Origin: Branchiostoma floridae
Taxonomy: Eukaryota; Chordata; Leptocardii; Amphioxiformes; Branchiostomatidae
Reading direction: 5' to 3'
Length of the DNA: 64,000 nt
Assembly (NCBI RefSeq): GCF_000003815.2
Contig: NC_049990.1
Coordinates: 12,653,443 to 12,717,442 of the forward strand
The notes below the pieces were generated by a model that searched no databases, had not been told where the DNA came from, and was given only the letters and a program-made list of their open reading frames with translations. The position numbers and the translations under genes are program-made. Below, in pieces: positions 11,850 to 25,580 of the stretch (the stretch's first letter is position 1; the number at the start of each line of letters is the position of its first letter).

Positions 11850-13640
11850 CTTATACCAAATTCTAGATCGGTTGACTATTTGAGTATTTCATGACAAAGG
11901 AAGCAAAAATATAGATTTTTGAACCAAAATCGCAAAAAAGTCTAAATGTAAGTGGGCACATACGTTCTGTATGCATCCTCATACCAAATCTCAGGTCCTT
12001 TGGTTTTCATACAAATGCATAGGAGGCAAACCAATAAATATTGTGGCTAAAATGACAAAAAAATCCAAAATTTCAACAATTTCATGAAAGGTGTTACCAA
12101 AGTGAAAATGACGGGCTGTCGGCACATGTGCCACACCCCTTCATATCAAATTTCAGGTCATTTGGCTTTAGGCTCGTTCGCATTTAAATGTCGAAATGCT
12201 GTCGCCTGACTTTACGCCTTGATATGGAGCAAATTATAGACAACATCACTGGTCCCTTCATTTTTCTATAACCCCTGTAATGTTTTACAAAAGATGCACC
12301 ACAACATTCTTATAGGTTGGTGGGTTAGAAGATTGATATAGCCACGGGTGGGATTTCACACCCTAAAAAATGGCTGTCGCCTAAGAAGAAACGAAGAATC
12401 CAAAGAGTACCCAAAAATGTAATAATTCAGTTCCCAGAATGACTGTTCCGCAGGTGAAACCAGCTGACCAGGCCCTCTGACCGATCACGTCAGATCGCTA
12501 CTAATAGTACTATCACTGATCTTGGAGGCTGTGTGAGGAGGTTTATGCCTGTCGCCAGATTCTGTAACAAACGTTACCACCACTAGTACGATGGTTGCCA
12601 CGGTTATATTATCCACGTATAAGACTAGAAATGGCCATTTTTGTGACGCTGTACAGTTTTTTGGCTTTCTAAAGAAACAAGAAAGGGTTGTTGACTGTCA
12701 TTTGTATCCCACCTTGCTTAACAAAATGTTGTACAGAAATGACTGTAACAAACGTTACCATTGTTCGATGCTGTCTAAGCTTTCTATTTGACCTGGTGTA
12801 AAAAAGCTGCACACTTTTCAAATGTCCCTAGGGACATCCACTTATACCTAAATGATGTAGTCAATAAGGTAAGTCCTTTCGAAGAAAACAGGGTAAAGTC
12901 TACTGTTGTAACAAGCGTTACCGGTAACGTTTGTTACCTGCCCTGTAATGCATTACCAATGGGACCGAAAATAATAAGTTTCCATTTTTTGGCTATGGTT
13001 AAAAGAGGGATTTTTCTTAACAACAACATAGTTTTCACTAAATCAAGCCGATTTATTGTTCCACCAAAAAATGCCATTTTCGACATTTGAATGAGAACGA
13101 TTATTTAATACAAGGCATGGGAGCCAAAAATATACATTTTTTTGTCACAAAATGGCATCAAATTCAAACCCCAACTCATTTTTGAAGTGATGTATACACA
13201 AAGTGTCGATGGCGTCCTAATGGGCATATGTCCAATGCAAACTGCAGGTCATTAGGTTGTAATACAAGAGCACAAAGGCCCAAAATATCCATTTTTGGTT
13301 TAAAAATGACCCCCCAAAAATAAAGTTTAAAGTTTAAGGCCTCTATTAAAAAGTGAAAAAAAACGCCTGGGGTATTTACTATCTCTAACTCCTCGGCAAA
13401 TAAATTTCAGTTCATTTGGCCTCAAAATGAAAAAGATGATTCCATTTGAAAATTTGGCAGGTGATGAAGAAACATGACAAAACACAATATAATTTAATCC
13501 AAAACACAATATAATTCAATCCATGTGTGGATTGAAATATAATTAGAGCGCTGTGACAAAAAAAATAGCAAGAACAGTCTGGGACCGAACTATAGATTAT
13601 GCGGTTTGATACACGCAAACGGCAGCATCGAGGCCACACT
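11850..13640 (-). repeat. Dispersed-repeat tract with recurring CAAATTTCAGGTCATTTGG motif
   Basis: Variants of CCAAATTTCAGGTCATTTGG occur near 11985, 12146, 13238 and 13404, separated by AAAAATCGCAAAA-like stretches. The reverse complement of this motif (AAATGACCTGAAATTTGGTA) is the hallmark of the repeats at 35160-36312 and 42477-43288. This tract is therefore probably an old relative in opposite orientation. No Helitron-type end was seen here. Confidence 0.4.
12908..12937. repeat. Palindrome GTAACAAGCGTTACC / GGTAACGTTTGTTAC
   Basis: Two 15-bp arms abut at a GGTAACC-type centre with one mismatch. The half-site TAACAAACGTTACC also occurs singly near 12568 and 12747 within 400 bp, so it may be an internal repeat of a decayed element. 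No regulator can be named. Confidence 0.5.
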
Positions 13641-16600
13641 AAACTTTCTCACGGTGAGTGGTCTTGAGTCATATCACACATCGCAAATTTTTGAAAATCT
13701 TACCGCTACCTCCGGGCAGTCTGAAGTTTCGAGGGACGTAAATCCAATCATTTCAGCATTTTAGCAAATAGAAATACTGACAGCAAACAATTTTATATTC
13801 GTCGCCAATAAACGAGGTTCTTTCATTTGTCTTTGAAGAATACCGAAACATTTATTGCAAAGGCATGTTATTGTGCTAAAGAAATAAACGACTCGCGCTT
13901 CCAAATCTGAAATCGGTAAGACGCGTGATTTGTGGAACCGAGGCAAATCTAAGCTGGACTAGCTTATGTACAAATTATATATGTTTTTGTCCACCAGCCG
14001 CCGCGACCGTGGTCACGACAAGCTAGCGCAAGCGGTACAAAAATATTGTAACAAACAAGAGTGTTGCCTGACGTATTCAACACGTTTTCTCCGGTGGAAC
14101 GCAGGAGGCCCGTTACAGGTCAGTCAGAAAACTTTTGTATTTCAACAACAAAGAACAACTTGTACTTTGAGAGACTAGTATGTCGGTCCGCCGTTTGATT
14201 CAAAATGTCAGAAACGCCGACAAGAGCATAATACGTCTATCGGGTTATTTTACGCCCGGCGTTACAGCCAACGTATTCTAAATGTATTCTAATCTAAACA
14301 GGGCCGGTACACTCCCTTAGTAACGTATATATTCCTCTCCCGCCATTTTTCATTTCCAGGCATACTTTCCTTTCCCGTCGTATTCCCGGATAGAAATGGC
14401 AAATCGACGTCCACCCCCCCACCCCCCACACCCCCACACCAAGAAAAAAAAAAAAACTTTCGCCAAGGTCCTAGAGACGACGGTCGGGTGAAGGAGGCTA
14501 CTTTGAAACCCTGTGTCTGTCCCAAAACACCGTCAGACACCGACCTAAAAATAGATGGAAATTTGACACCCACATGCGCGAAAACGTGGGCTTGTTCTGG
14601 AGAAAAACGTACCGAATGCTGCAACAGATCGACGGTAAATTGGTATTATCAGTGCCGAGAAAACTCTTAACTATAGAAATTGAGACAATTGTGAATCTAT
14701 ATCTTTGTGGTTGCAGAGCTAGTTTCCGACCTACACTGGAAAAAAGTGAAACGGTCTCCCGTTGGGCAAGGGCGGCGCCGCCACGTGCCTGGAAGCAGTG
14801 TGAAACCAGTGTAGGAAACAGTGCGAAACCAGTGTAACAAGCAGGCGAAAAGAAGGAAAAAACAGGCAAAAATTACGACTACACAACATATTTTGTCATT
14901 CATGATCAGAAAACATTACATTCCAAACGTAGCCTTTGCCGACCAAATTTCCGGCTTCTTACTTAGAAATGACACGTGCTGAAGTCATGGCTGGGCGTGA
15001 GGTCTTTGATTACTCTGGTCTTTAATTGACATACTCAAGCACGTCGTGACTCCGGCGGCGTGAATTCCAAAACGTGCTGTGATATAGTCACTAGATGAAA
15101 TAACTTCCACACGAGGCAAAGATATGTATGCACCAATTGTATAGAAAATCAAATGCAGATGGACAAATGGATCGAAGTTTGAATATATAACCTCCACGTT
15201 TAGTTTAGATAATAATAGATTATATGAAAGTGAAGTCGCGGTTAGAATACAATTTGTACACATACCCCCTATGCGGGCATGCTGCCGTAAGGAACTCAAA
15301 ATGAAAAGAAGAAAAAAATCCAGAGAAAATCACTTTGCCCTTCTCCCCTTCCTGCAACTGTCAAGGACGTCCTATGTCCACAGAGACCACGCTGACGCAA
15401 AAAAAAAATTAATTAGGCAAGTGATAGCCTCGAGTCCAGCCTTGTACTGTTGATGAAAGCTTGATACGTTTTGCAGGGAAAACGTTATAAAGTTTCCTAT
15501 TTATAAGACGAAAAGTTGGGCACGCATCCCCAAAAATTCCACAATTCACCTACATTAAAGCGCCTAAACAAGTGTACATGTACTCGAGGACGCCCTTGAT
15601 GTACTTTAGAAATGGTCGCCAGCGTCCTCTCCCGCGCGTCATATTTTCTTCCCAAATAAGGAAATCTACGGACACTGCAGGCATCTCGCTCGCAGTTCGG
15701 GCAGTCTTCGGCCAGCATCGGAGTGCGTGACGTCATAGCCGGGAATCTTTTTCATGAATTTTGCAGATTTGGGCCAAATACAGACTACTGGCATGCCATC
15801 GAATACAAATACACAATACTGTGCTGTGCTATGCTAGTAACCGGGATGGCACTGGATCCCTGCTGATCGTTCATCAAGATAAGAGGGTCACTCAACAGGC
15901 CGCATGTCAGGTCTGGACTGAACACGTGATTACAAGATTGATAAGGAAAGGACACCCTGGGACCTACAGAGCCTGGCGTAGTTGGAGACCTAAACCAGAA
16001 CAGTTACGGGTACTAATTTGTGAATCAAAAGGAGTGATGTACAACATAAACACGTACAGTAAGGTTAATTTTTTTCCCAATGAAGAGTAGTTTCAGCCAG
16101 GTCATCAGCACAGAGGTCAACTAGAGGTCAAAGATGAATTCTAGTCTCTATCAGAATCCCATCAGCTGAAAAGGAGTGAAACTGTTTAAACGACACTTGA
16201 CTAGCCTGGTAAACAACTTTCAACTAAAAGAAAACTAGACCGAAATCTTAGCGATCCTTAGCACGGATATACCAGACCCCAACACGATCTCAAAGATGTT
16301 TTTGAGATCGGGCTGGGCCGGGCTATCGAAACCTCTGCTTGATTTTCCAACCCACCCAACATCTGCTTTGGCCTTCACGACTCACACTAGTCAAGTCAAT
16401 TCAACTTGAAGGGGCAACTCAGCGATTAAAATAACTTGGGTCTTACCAGCTCACGGTAAATGTCGGCCCTATATGTGTAATGAAATGTAGGTTTGATCAA
16501 AATAAGTGATTTTCCATTTTTGCCAGCTCACCACACATAAACAGATCATAGGAATCAAATTACTAGTAATTTGCAACCTTCTTTGTGTACGACTAGACTA

Positions 16601-19473
16601 ATACACATGTACAATTCTGGTGATATTATTAATACGATGGAATCTGAAGCAAAAGTCTGCAAACCTTGTTGCGTGTATAACAAGGCACTCAAAAAATGGC
16701 GCCAAAACTTCAACAGCTCCCCACCCCACCCTGTAACTCGATCAACTCATCTCACCTTAACTGTGCAAGTTCAGTATCAACAACCATAATCTATTACCAT
16801 ACCATGATACTAGCACTGCATACTCGACAATATCAGCATAACACGATTTCCTACCTGTATTTGTTGTCTCTTCATTTCTCATAAACAGGCAGACTGTTTT
16901 CCCCCGTACCGTCAGGGGTGGTCGTTAAAATACTTCCCCATCAAGTCCCACAGATATGTGTTTTCCGTTCCTTTCCCCTCTGTGTTTGGAACATCTGTTG
17001 TGGCGACTGGACTCCAACACTCCTACTCCCATAGTTTCTATACTAAGCTTAGCCATTGGAGAACGTATTTCGGAAAACACGATACAAGACGGTTCCAGTC
17101 CCTGCGTTTCAGTGAAGCATGATCAACTTTTGGAATTTCCGCCAAAGAACCCCGCGGTGCTGCCAGCCAGTGAGCGAGCTAGCTCCCAGCAGTGCCATAA
17201 TGTTTTCCAGCTGACCGGGCGTTCGTCTCTGGCTACGATCTAGTGGCAGTGAATCGTGAATAGCTTTGAAATACTGTACTGAGTAACATATAGCGACGTA
17301 CGTCTAATCGCCGTAATAAAATACACTGAGACTGAATTGTATTCTTGTACATGCTTCGAGATTTGGCGCCTCACGCGATGTTGGTAGCCTTCCTGTCTGA
17401 AAGTTTTTTAACAACTTTGTCCCAAAGCAGACGTGTCAACTGGATGGATGACGAAAGAGAAGGCCAAAAAGGACAAATACGTTGCCATGGGATTTCAGTC
17501 AGCTATCCAACAAGCTATCTGTCGGCCGGTCAGTTCACTCATCCTGGGCCAATTAAAGCAAAGGGTCGGAATTCCATTTATGTTTCTTTGGTGATCTTTG
17601 GTGGACACCGACAAAAATTGATTTCTAAATTATAACCTTGTAATAATGGGTTTTTATTCCTAACTTGGCCATAGTCCCCTATTGCTAGTATTCGGCCAGG
17701 TCGCGGGACTTCCCCTCGAGCTCGGCCGCTGGCCGAAACCATATGGTGAGCAAACTCCCGGGACAACTGCGAGAGATGTAGGGTTTGTTTTATTTCGAGC
17801 AGCTTCTGTGGCATTTTGCGCGTCTTTCTTGAAACTTGTGTGTATCTTTCTGTACTGTCGGCACATCGAAAAAAGCAAAGTGCCTAGACCCTGGAACCGA
17901 CTTTCAGAAAAGAAAACGGCCGGGTGCCTGTAGGATCGATAGAAATTTAAGGGACGAGATAGAACGAGGGCACAAAGTAAGAAACACGTACAAGCATTTC
18001 CAAGGGGTTGAATATAGCCTTGCATTCCATATCTAACATAAACTGTTGAAAGAATAACAACTCTATTGAAAAAAAAGAACAACTCTTAGGAGATTTATGT
18101 AAGCCCACAGTTTAATCCCTGTCATTCATAGAGCGACATATTCTCTTGTGATAATCTGTCAGTCTAAGAAAACGGTCGTGTAAAGTGGGTGTCAGACTCA
18201 CTCACACAATTCTCCTCTGGGTCTAATCCCTTCGATAATGACCTCCCTGACGGAGTCCTTGTTTTAATTCCTTATTATTTTTAGCCTTAAGGGGTACTGT
18301 ATATGACTGATTTGCCGTACTGTCATAGTGGGGTTCAAATGCCGTCAAACTGTTTGGGGTTACGGAGATCTTGTGAGCTGGCGGCCCGGGTTCGGCGCGG
18401 GTTGGAATCCCGGGAGCCAGGAGACTGTTTCTACTCGCCTCTCGTGTTCAGACGTACCTTCGCGGAACCTCGATGGCTTTAGAGGTGCCGTGAGCAGGCG
18501 TTGCGGTAAAGACAATGAACTAATCTCCAAGCACACACTCCTAGCCGGTTTCATTGCTCTGCCAGCTACTTTGATACTATCTTATGTAACCGTAGGATGT
18601 AACAGATCCGGATCTGTTTGGAGATAAACCACTGAACCCCTGTCTGCCAGTTGCAAGCGAATTGGGCAGATTCCACCCCACCCCCCACACTCCGACGGGC
18701 GGCGCATTTGCGTTTCAAGCCCAGATAAGCAGATTATTGGAAATCGCAGCATTCTCAATTAATTGAATATCAATGTTAATTTATTGATTGAAATGCGTCA
18801 AAAAATACACTTGCAATTAAAGAATGTACGTACACTTATAATACAGTGACGTCACATGTAACAATTCGTGAAATATACAGAAATGACCCAAATGTACCGC
18901 ACAATCCATATTTCACTCTATTGATATTATATGTTTTGTATGGTCGACGGTGTCCACGGTACGGTGACGGTACGTTGGTGGCGTCAGACGCCAACATGCC
19001 CCTTTAGTGTTGAAATAGTCAAAAGGTTCTGGATTCGTATCCCCAGTAGACCCTAATCATTGTGCCATAGGGAACAGCGCTTTTCACACATTTCCTCACT
19101 CGAACAGGTGAGAATGAGTGACTAGCTTCGATTACGGACGTCTTCTCCGATGGGATATGAAATTTGTGTTTGAGGAGAGCCACATCTCAGGCGCGACAAA
19201 CAACCGTCCACACTTAAAATATCAAAATGACGAGGTTCTTCCCGGTGTGAGTGGATAAAACCTTACAGTTCAGTCTTAAAAAGCTTTACCTAATGCACAA
19301 AACTGCACAATGTACGAAGCAAACAAAAGTGATTCCTAGGTGTACAGGTGTATAAACTTTATATACTAGTATATCGACCTCCCTTGTAAACCAGTCAATC
19401 ATGGCAGAAGTGAATCAAACAGTTGGTCTCAACAAAACAAATAATTTCACCTGTCTGTACTATCACTATGTAA
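13641..19473. other. Intergenic DNA inside the insertion, no gene recognised
   Basis: Short open frames occur but none shows recognisable protein motifs, codon bias or splice-linked continuation. Low-complexity spots include a C-run followed by poly-A at 14411-14457 and a C-rich tract at 18668-18690. A GC-rich stretch near 18365-18420 contains GGTTGGAATCCCGGG, faintly like a tRNA box B, but no box A or cloverleaf could be placed. Confidence 0.4.
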
Positions 19474-19925
19474 AGCCCCCTTCACACGGGAGCACGAATG
19501 AGCCGGAATGCCGTCAGAACGAAATTGATTTTCTATTCCTGACAATTCCTGGCAATTCGTACTGTATTCTAAACATTCGTCCTGCATTCCAGATATTCGT
19601 CCCCGTTCTTTTGGCCAGCTCGAAAGTTTTTGACATGTCAAAAACTGTCGAGGTGCATTCGAAGTGGAGAAATATCGATTGGCATTCCACTGGTGGATTC
19701 TAAATGTATTCTAACTGCAGTCCGACCGCATTCTGTGGCATTCTAACATCATTCGAAACATTCTTATCTCATTCGATGGAGAACCGAAACGGCAAGCCAC
19801 TTCGAATCCGGTCCGAATGTGACCAAAAGAGTATCTGGAATGCAGTACGAATTTCCAGGAATGGAAAGGAATTTTCATTCTGACGGCATTTGGGCTCATT
19901 CCTTCTCGTGTGAAGGGGATATAAG
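19474..19925. mobile_element. MITE with ~60-bp terminal inverted repeats
   Basis: The left end CCCCCTTCACACGGGAGCAC is matched by the inverted right end ATCCCCTTCACACGAGAAGG. Inner parts of both arms share GAATGAGCC and AATGCCGTCAGAA up to a common CATTCCTG or TATTCCTG. About 450 bp long, with no open frame. The interior repeats many GAATTC/CATTC-like words, giving a partly palindromic body. Superfamily not assigned. Confidence 0.7.
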
Positions 19926-21941
19926 GCCCATTTGGAATTCCCACTCAGAATGGCCCCGAATGTGGCACGAATTTTACAAATACTTCATTCGGGCTGGTTC
20001 TGCTTGATTCCTGCTAACTTCGGTTTCAGCTAGTCTGAAGGTCCTATGATTTGATTTGATTTGATGAAGGTCCTTTTAACAGTGCGATAGTCCTGTATCA
20101 TTCGTAGTAGTCTACAATTTTCGCCACGCTACACAGGTGTTACACTTCCAAGTTTTCTTCAGCGGACGAATCGTCCTGCTACTACCGTGATCTGATGCCT
20201 GATATTTTCGTCCACATGTATAATGCATGTCATGCATCGCTGGAAACTGGGGCTATTGGAACATGATAGCAAACAACGAGGATCGTATATCCCAAACAGA
20301 CCTAGACCTACTAGTGGAACTTAATGTGGAGAGGCTACAAAAATCGTACGACGACGGGGTCATGTGATAACCTCCAAGCAGATCCTACGGTACCATAAGA
20401 TAGTATCAAAAGGAGTAAAGCGGGCATAGAAGTATGTTTAGCCGACCAAAATGCCTATAAACACGTAAAAAATACAATTGTAGCCAAACCTCTGATTGGA
20501 GAGTACATGCGAGTCACTTCTCCTGGCTCGTCTGATCAACAAACGCCAGCCTTCAGGAAACCTGGTGTACTTAGCACAGAGACAGAGACCGGAGACTACA
20601 TGTATAAAGTAGACAGAAGGAAAGAAAGAAAATGCGTACCAGTAATTCCCAAATAAAGAACAACCCCTTTCAGACAGATTTCTTTTGTTATATTTTGTAA
20701 AGTAGAGTTGACTCATTACGGAAGCTACGCTTTTTTGTAAGTTTTGATTTTTAAGGTTTTCCCTTGTGATATTCAGGTTTGCCCGCTTTTATCGACTTTT
20801 GAAACGTGCATGCTTTGCCCGAAACGTGCACACTTCGCATTGTTCAACAGACTGAAAGTTTTGTTCCTTTTCACGTTCAGATGTCGAGTTCTCTTGCCCC
20901 CAATTTGTTATGTTATGTTTTATTTTTACAGAAATGTTTATTATTGAAATTCAAGTTAAAGCAATATAAGGTGAAAGAAAGAAAGCTTTTGCGAGAAGTG
21001 TTGTTCTGCCACACGCCTACGCCTTGGGGAAGACCAAGATAGGAGACCAAATGTACAGAAGGGCTTTGGAAATTCCTGGTAAGAAGGTGGAAAAAGACGG
21101 TCCGATGTGCCTCAGCAGAGGAACGGGAGGTAGGTAAATACTTTTCATTCTGCACCTTATGCCGAAAAGGTTCTCAACTCTGCTTTCTTACCGGAAGCCA
21201 AGGAGAATGACAAATATGACATGCTGCAGCGAACATAAATCGTAATAATGACAAAAGAAGACCTTCTGAACATCTGTGGAATATGAGTAGGATCATACCT
21301 GTTTTTTTCTACTAATCATAACCTACTGTTTGAAGCTCTAATGCAATCCTCCGTCAGACATGCTGCTGTTGCGCTCTAACCTCTGCTTGGAGAGTAGATA
21401 CACCGACAATATGTAGGCAGAGCTGTTGTATCACCTAATCGATTTTTGTTGATGTGTTTGCTTTGTTGAGATACTATCCGTGCGTTATGGACCTATTAAC
21501 TATGTGGGACACGAAATACCGGTAACACGAGTGACGACACGTACCAGGTAGTCTGTGCGGTAGGTGTTGCTGGAGAAGAAATGTTGAGAATCGTTTTAGG
21601 ATTAAATTCCCATCTTCAAATATCTGTCGACCTCTAAACGTAACAGTAACACTTACCCTTACTTGTGAATTGTGTTTACTTAAACGATTTAACGATTTCT
21701 AGGACGCTATCGGCCTATATGAAAACACCACTCAAATCATAGCACGGCTCAAATAAGACCTCCTGTCAGATCGGACAACCTCGACTACCGCGCGTTAAAG
21801 GCGCTATTACATAAGACCTCAATTAAACTTTAGCAATTTGAAATTGCATCAAATTCGAAATTTGGCTGCATTTTCTCCGTGGGTTTGGATGCCCATATTG
21901 GAATTTTTCAAGGAGAAGCTCAACAAACGCAGAGCCTTCGG
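19926..21941. other. Intergenic DNA inside the insertion, no gene recognised
   Basis: No gene is supported. One stretch (about 20970-21128) stays open in a frame reading PHAYALGKTKIGDQMYRRAL and ends at a GTAGGT donor-like site. It could be a chance or decayed exon; I see no acceptor with a pyrimidine tract and no partner exon. Confidence 0.35.
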
Positions 21942-22093
21942 TAGAAGTACTTGAATTAATGCGTAGTACTGCTTATAGAAGTCTGACTGTAGGAGCATCC
22001 GCGACAGGTAGTCTGAGCACCTTGCTATATATAGTTCCAGTCAAAACCTGCATGCTCAATTCAAATGCCAATGTACATCTTATACACTGATCT
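21942..22093. repeat. Direct repeat, copy A
   Basis: Shares TAGAAGTCTGACTG, TAGTCTGAGCACCTTGCTAT and CAGTCAAAACCTGCATGCTC with 25553-25727, in the same orientation and 3.6 kb apart. The pair encloses the nested elements at 22705-24690. It may be a local duplication or two copies of one dispersed element. Confidence 0.7.
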
Positions 22094-22704
22094 TTGAAAT
22101 ATGAGTTTTTTTCTTTAACTTTTCCGTGTCCGCCACGGCACTTTATGCTTCACTGTCAACCCTGTAAAGAGAACGGATTTGGGAGCACGGGGACGCCGTT
22201 GAACTCTACGTGCATGTCGATCTTTCTCTGCGTTCGTGCTGTGGAAACGTCCCCCGTACGAGCCAGTACGGGCGACGTGCGTGCCCCTTACAGCGAATAA
22301 GGAAACCGTACGTACGCAGCACGTGTAAGTAGGGCCTACATACGGTAACGTGGCAATAGCACAGAGATTGTAAGCAGCACTTGCGCAACGAACGATACAC
22401 GCAACCGGCTCACGGCCAGGCGTGGCATGTAGACCACATACTTACACCTTGCGCAACCGTGCAAGTGACGTGCGTTAAGACGTACTCCCTCCCTGCTCTT
22501 GTCATTCCTTCCTCACGTTTTCAGAAAAACGGATGTGGCCTCCAAAAACGTACGAACAAAAAGCACGTACGGCGGGTTGTGCCCTTAACTTAAGTTAGTC
22601 TGAATACGGATACAAGTTACGTCTTGTGGAAATCGCAGTGTTATAACTGAATTAAAAAAAAACGCTGTAAATGATTAGAAATTCATCCCAAATAGCTTGT
22701 CTGT

Positions 22705-24690
22705 GATAAAAGGTTTTTCACTTTTGATACTTGGTGCAAAATAAGCATAATATAACCTTGATACTATAGATGGCATGGTGGCGGTACTGTTGGGGCACTG
22801 TTGGGGCACTGTGGGGGCATCTTACCACTTGCGTTATTTTTTTATTACTTTCAAAAAACGTCGCGCTTGCAACCGTCACCTCTAGATTCGCTTGCGTCAC
22901 CTCTAAGTTCCGTGGGGGCACCTCTAGGTTCCGTGAAGGTACATGTACATCTGCGTTATCGAACCCCGCAGTGACGCAAGCGTGACCCAAGTGCAGTGAG
23001 ATACCACATTTGGAGTACTCTATTGTGTATAAGAAAACAAGTCTGACACTCCCAGATAGATTTCCAATATTAATGCAGGTTTTGGAATACGGAATCCCAA
23101 TATACATGGGCAGTTGGTCTTACAGTATTATGAGATACATACCAGTATGTTGAATATAAGTACCTACTTGTGAACATATTAGCGATTCTACACTGTCCAT
23201 TATAATGGAGTAAATTGTTTTGGTAAGAAGGACTAACAATACATTCTTCAGCAAGACATGTTCGTCCTATAGATCTTTTTGCGCATGTGTACGAGGGGTG
23301 ATCAATAAGTTCTCGGCCCCACACAGAAATAACAAGCACAACTCAAATATTCAGGCACAACATCATAGTATGAAGCCTTTTATCAATACCCGCCAAATTT
23401 CAAATCATTGCAGTAATTACTTTACAGACATTCGTTTACTGCAAATAAGAAGGTAAGTGGCGAGAAAAAAGTGGGTGGTGTGAATTGTGATCAGACATGT
23501 GTGGGTCGAGTTCCCCATGCCGTAAATTAACAAAAGACATTGTCAAAATGTTTGATAATGATTCTCTTCCTATTTCAAGCAAAATAAAAAAATTGGTCTG
23601 GTCAATTGTCCACGTTTTTTTTTCCTTCTCCCCTACCTTACATTACTGGGTGTCGCCTGCAAAGTAATTATCACAATAATTTGAATTTTGGTACATATTT
23701 ATATAAGACTTTATACTTGATATCTATGCATTTCTCGGTAAAACCGAGGACTTATTGATAATCCCACATACACGTATAAAGTCTTTTATAAATGTGTACC
23801 AAAATTCAAATTATTGTGATTATTACCTTGTAGGCGACACCCAGTAACGTTAGGTAAGGGATAACGAAAAAAAGTGGACAATTGAGCTGCGACCTGAGGG
23901 GTGCGGGTCAAATTGTCTGATCACACTTCACCCTTTTTTCTCGCCACTTACCTTCTAATTTAGAAAAAAACGAATGCCGGGAAAGTAATGACTCCAATGA
24001 TTTGAAATTTGGAGGATATTGATAAAAGGCTTCATACTATGAAGTTGTGTCTCAAAATTTGAGTTGCGCTTGTTATTTCTGGACGAGGCCGAGGAATTAT
24101 TGATCACCCCGTGTACTCACATAGCCAGTTCTGTTCAGTAGTTAGTTTTCCCTGTAGAACCACGGATGTTATAAAGTCTGTATTGCCACAGTCTATCCAA
24201 TGTTTATAGTACATAGGTTTGTTATTCAACCTAAAGTTTTCATTACACCAAATGATTTATTTTGTACATGTGCAAGGTCGGTCTTCCCTCCTCCCAGCTC
24301 ACGCCATGAGAGGATTACACCTCTGTAGAAAGGTGGAAGGGTTAACAGAGGAGGCGGTGCATCTGTTTTTTGACTGAAAGTAAACGGAAGACCAAAAGTT
24401 TTCCCTATTTTGTTAATGAAGTGTTAAGGCCACTCTCACCAAGCTTAGGCACTTTTGATTTCGACAACGCAAACGTGCCTCCAACGAAATCCAACATGCT
24501 TCCAACAAAGGCACGGTGTTTTTGAAATCTAAAAAAATAACGCAAGTGGTAAGATGCCTTCGCCGTGCCTCCATCATGCCATCAACATACCAGTCAGAAT
24601 ACGCAAATGTCAGTTTCAATGTTATACGTATACTTATGATCTGTTACCTATATTGCACCAAGTATTATAAGTAAGTATCAAAAGTGAACA
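22705..24690. mobile_element. Inverted-repeat element interrupted by a mariner foldback
   Basis: The left part (22712-22860: TTTTGATACTTGGTGCAAAA, GGCATGGTGG, GGGGCATCTTACCACTTGCG) is matched in inverted order by 24525-24690 (CGCAAGTGGTAAGATGCCTT, CCATCATGCC, TTGCACCAAGTATTATAAGT). Related words (GTTACCTATGTTGTTCCAAG) recur near 24870-24890. The middle is occupied by the mariner-type element at 23290-24113. I see no open frame. Confidence 0.6.
23290..24113. mobile_element. Foldback element with mariner-type ends
   Basis: The left end ACGAGGGGTGATCAATAAGT is mirrored by ATTATTGATCACCCCGTGTA at the right end. Homology between the two arms continues for about 400 bp on each side (for example AAGGTAAGTGGCGAGAAAAA against its complement near 23940, and ATCACAATAATTTGAATTTTG against its complement near 23800). 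The element is thus almost entirely an inverted repeat with a loop around 23700-23790. The CGAGGGG...CAATAAGT ends and the TA context are typical of mariner-like elements. No transposase frame remains. Confidence 0.75.
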
Positions 24691-25129
24691 TCCTTTCAAC
24701 ACTAGAAATCTATTTCCGATGCAGTTCTAATCATTTTTACATTGGTGCACAATCTACAGTGAACGAACTCCAGCGTACCTCAACAGTACCTCCGCTCAGT
24801 ATAACAGGAGATTTATGTCATTTCCTTTACTGTAAGGGTATTTTGGTTAAGGTAGGACATATAGTTAATGATGTTACCTATGTTGTTCCAAGTATCATAT
24901 TAAGTGAATATCCTTTTATATTTTCAAATCTCTTTTTGATGATGCATCGTATTTTTATTTATAAATTGACAACGCTGTGATTTCCAATAACCCGTTCATT
25001 TGGACTTGAAACGCAACAGTGCCTCGAGTGCAAGAGAAAAGTGGCTAAAATAGCGCAAAAGTGCCTCCGTGAACAAAGTCTACAGTGCCTCCGCTTGGTA
25101 AGGGTATTGACTGCCATCTACAATTTCTG

Positions 25130-25580
25130 CTAGGGGCCAGCGGAGTTTTCATAATCCTTCGGACCCACGCAGCTTGTAGGTTTTTGGTTTTGCATGTATA
25201 TCTAGCATCTTTAACCCTCCACCCTGGCAGTTTAAATACAATGTATTCCTCTTTATTTTATCCGATTTGCCATCGCTTTATAACACCCACTCAGGATGGG
25301 TACTGCAGACATACACAATCTGGTTTATTTCTAAGGATTAAACCTAGTTCTAGTTATAACGGTTAATTAACCGTGTCGAAAGCTTTTTCGCAGTCTAAAC
25401 AAAGAACTGCACCTGGCAGGTTATAGAAATTGTAGTAATAAATGACGTCCTGCTGTATCAAGGATACATTCTGTCCTATGAACCTGGACTTAGTGTACGC
25501 AGTCTGATCTTCCGATATGAAACTCATGAAACGCCGAGGTAAATACTTGAAAATATGCGTAGTACTCCCTTGACAATGTA
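25130..25580 (-). mobile_element. L1/Tx1-like LINE fragment, internally deleted
   Basis: On the minus strand 25540 to 25371 translates without a stop through KYLPRRFMSFISEDQTAYTK, SRFIGQNVSLIQQDVIYYY and LPGAVLCLDCEKAFDTV. The DQ...GQN...D-x-EKAFD order is the classic RT motif 2 to A of L1-clade elements, with the first catalytic Asp present. Immediately downstream (about 25225-25150) comes GGLKMLDIHAKPKTYK, a motif normally found far C-terminal of RT. The stretch with the FADD motif has therefore been deleted. It is a pseudogene. Confidence 0.75.

Noticed and set aside
18365-18420. tRNA gene or tRNA-derived SINE suggested by GGTTGGAATCCCGGG
   Set aside because: Only a weak box B resemblance; no box A at the right distance and no cloverleaf could be drawn.
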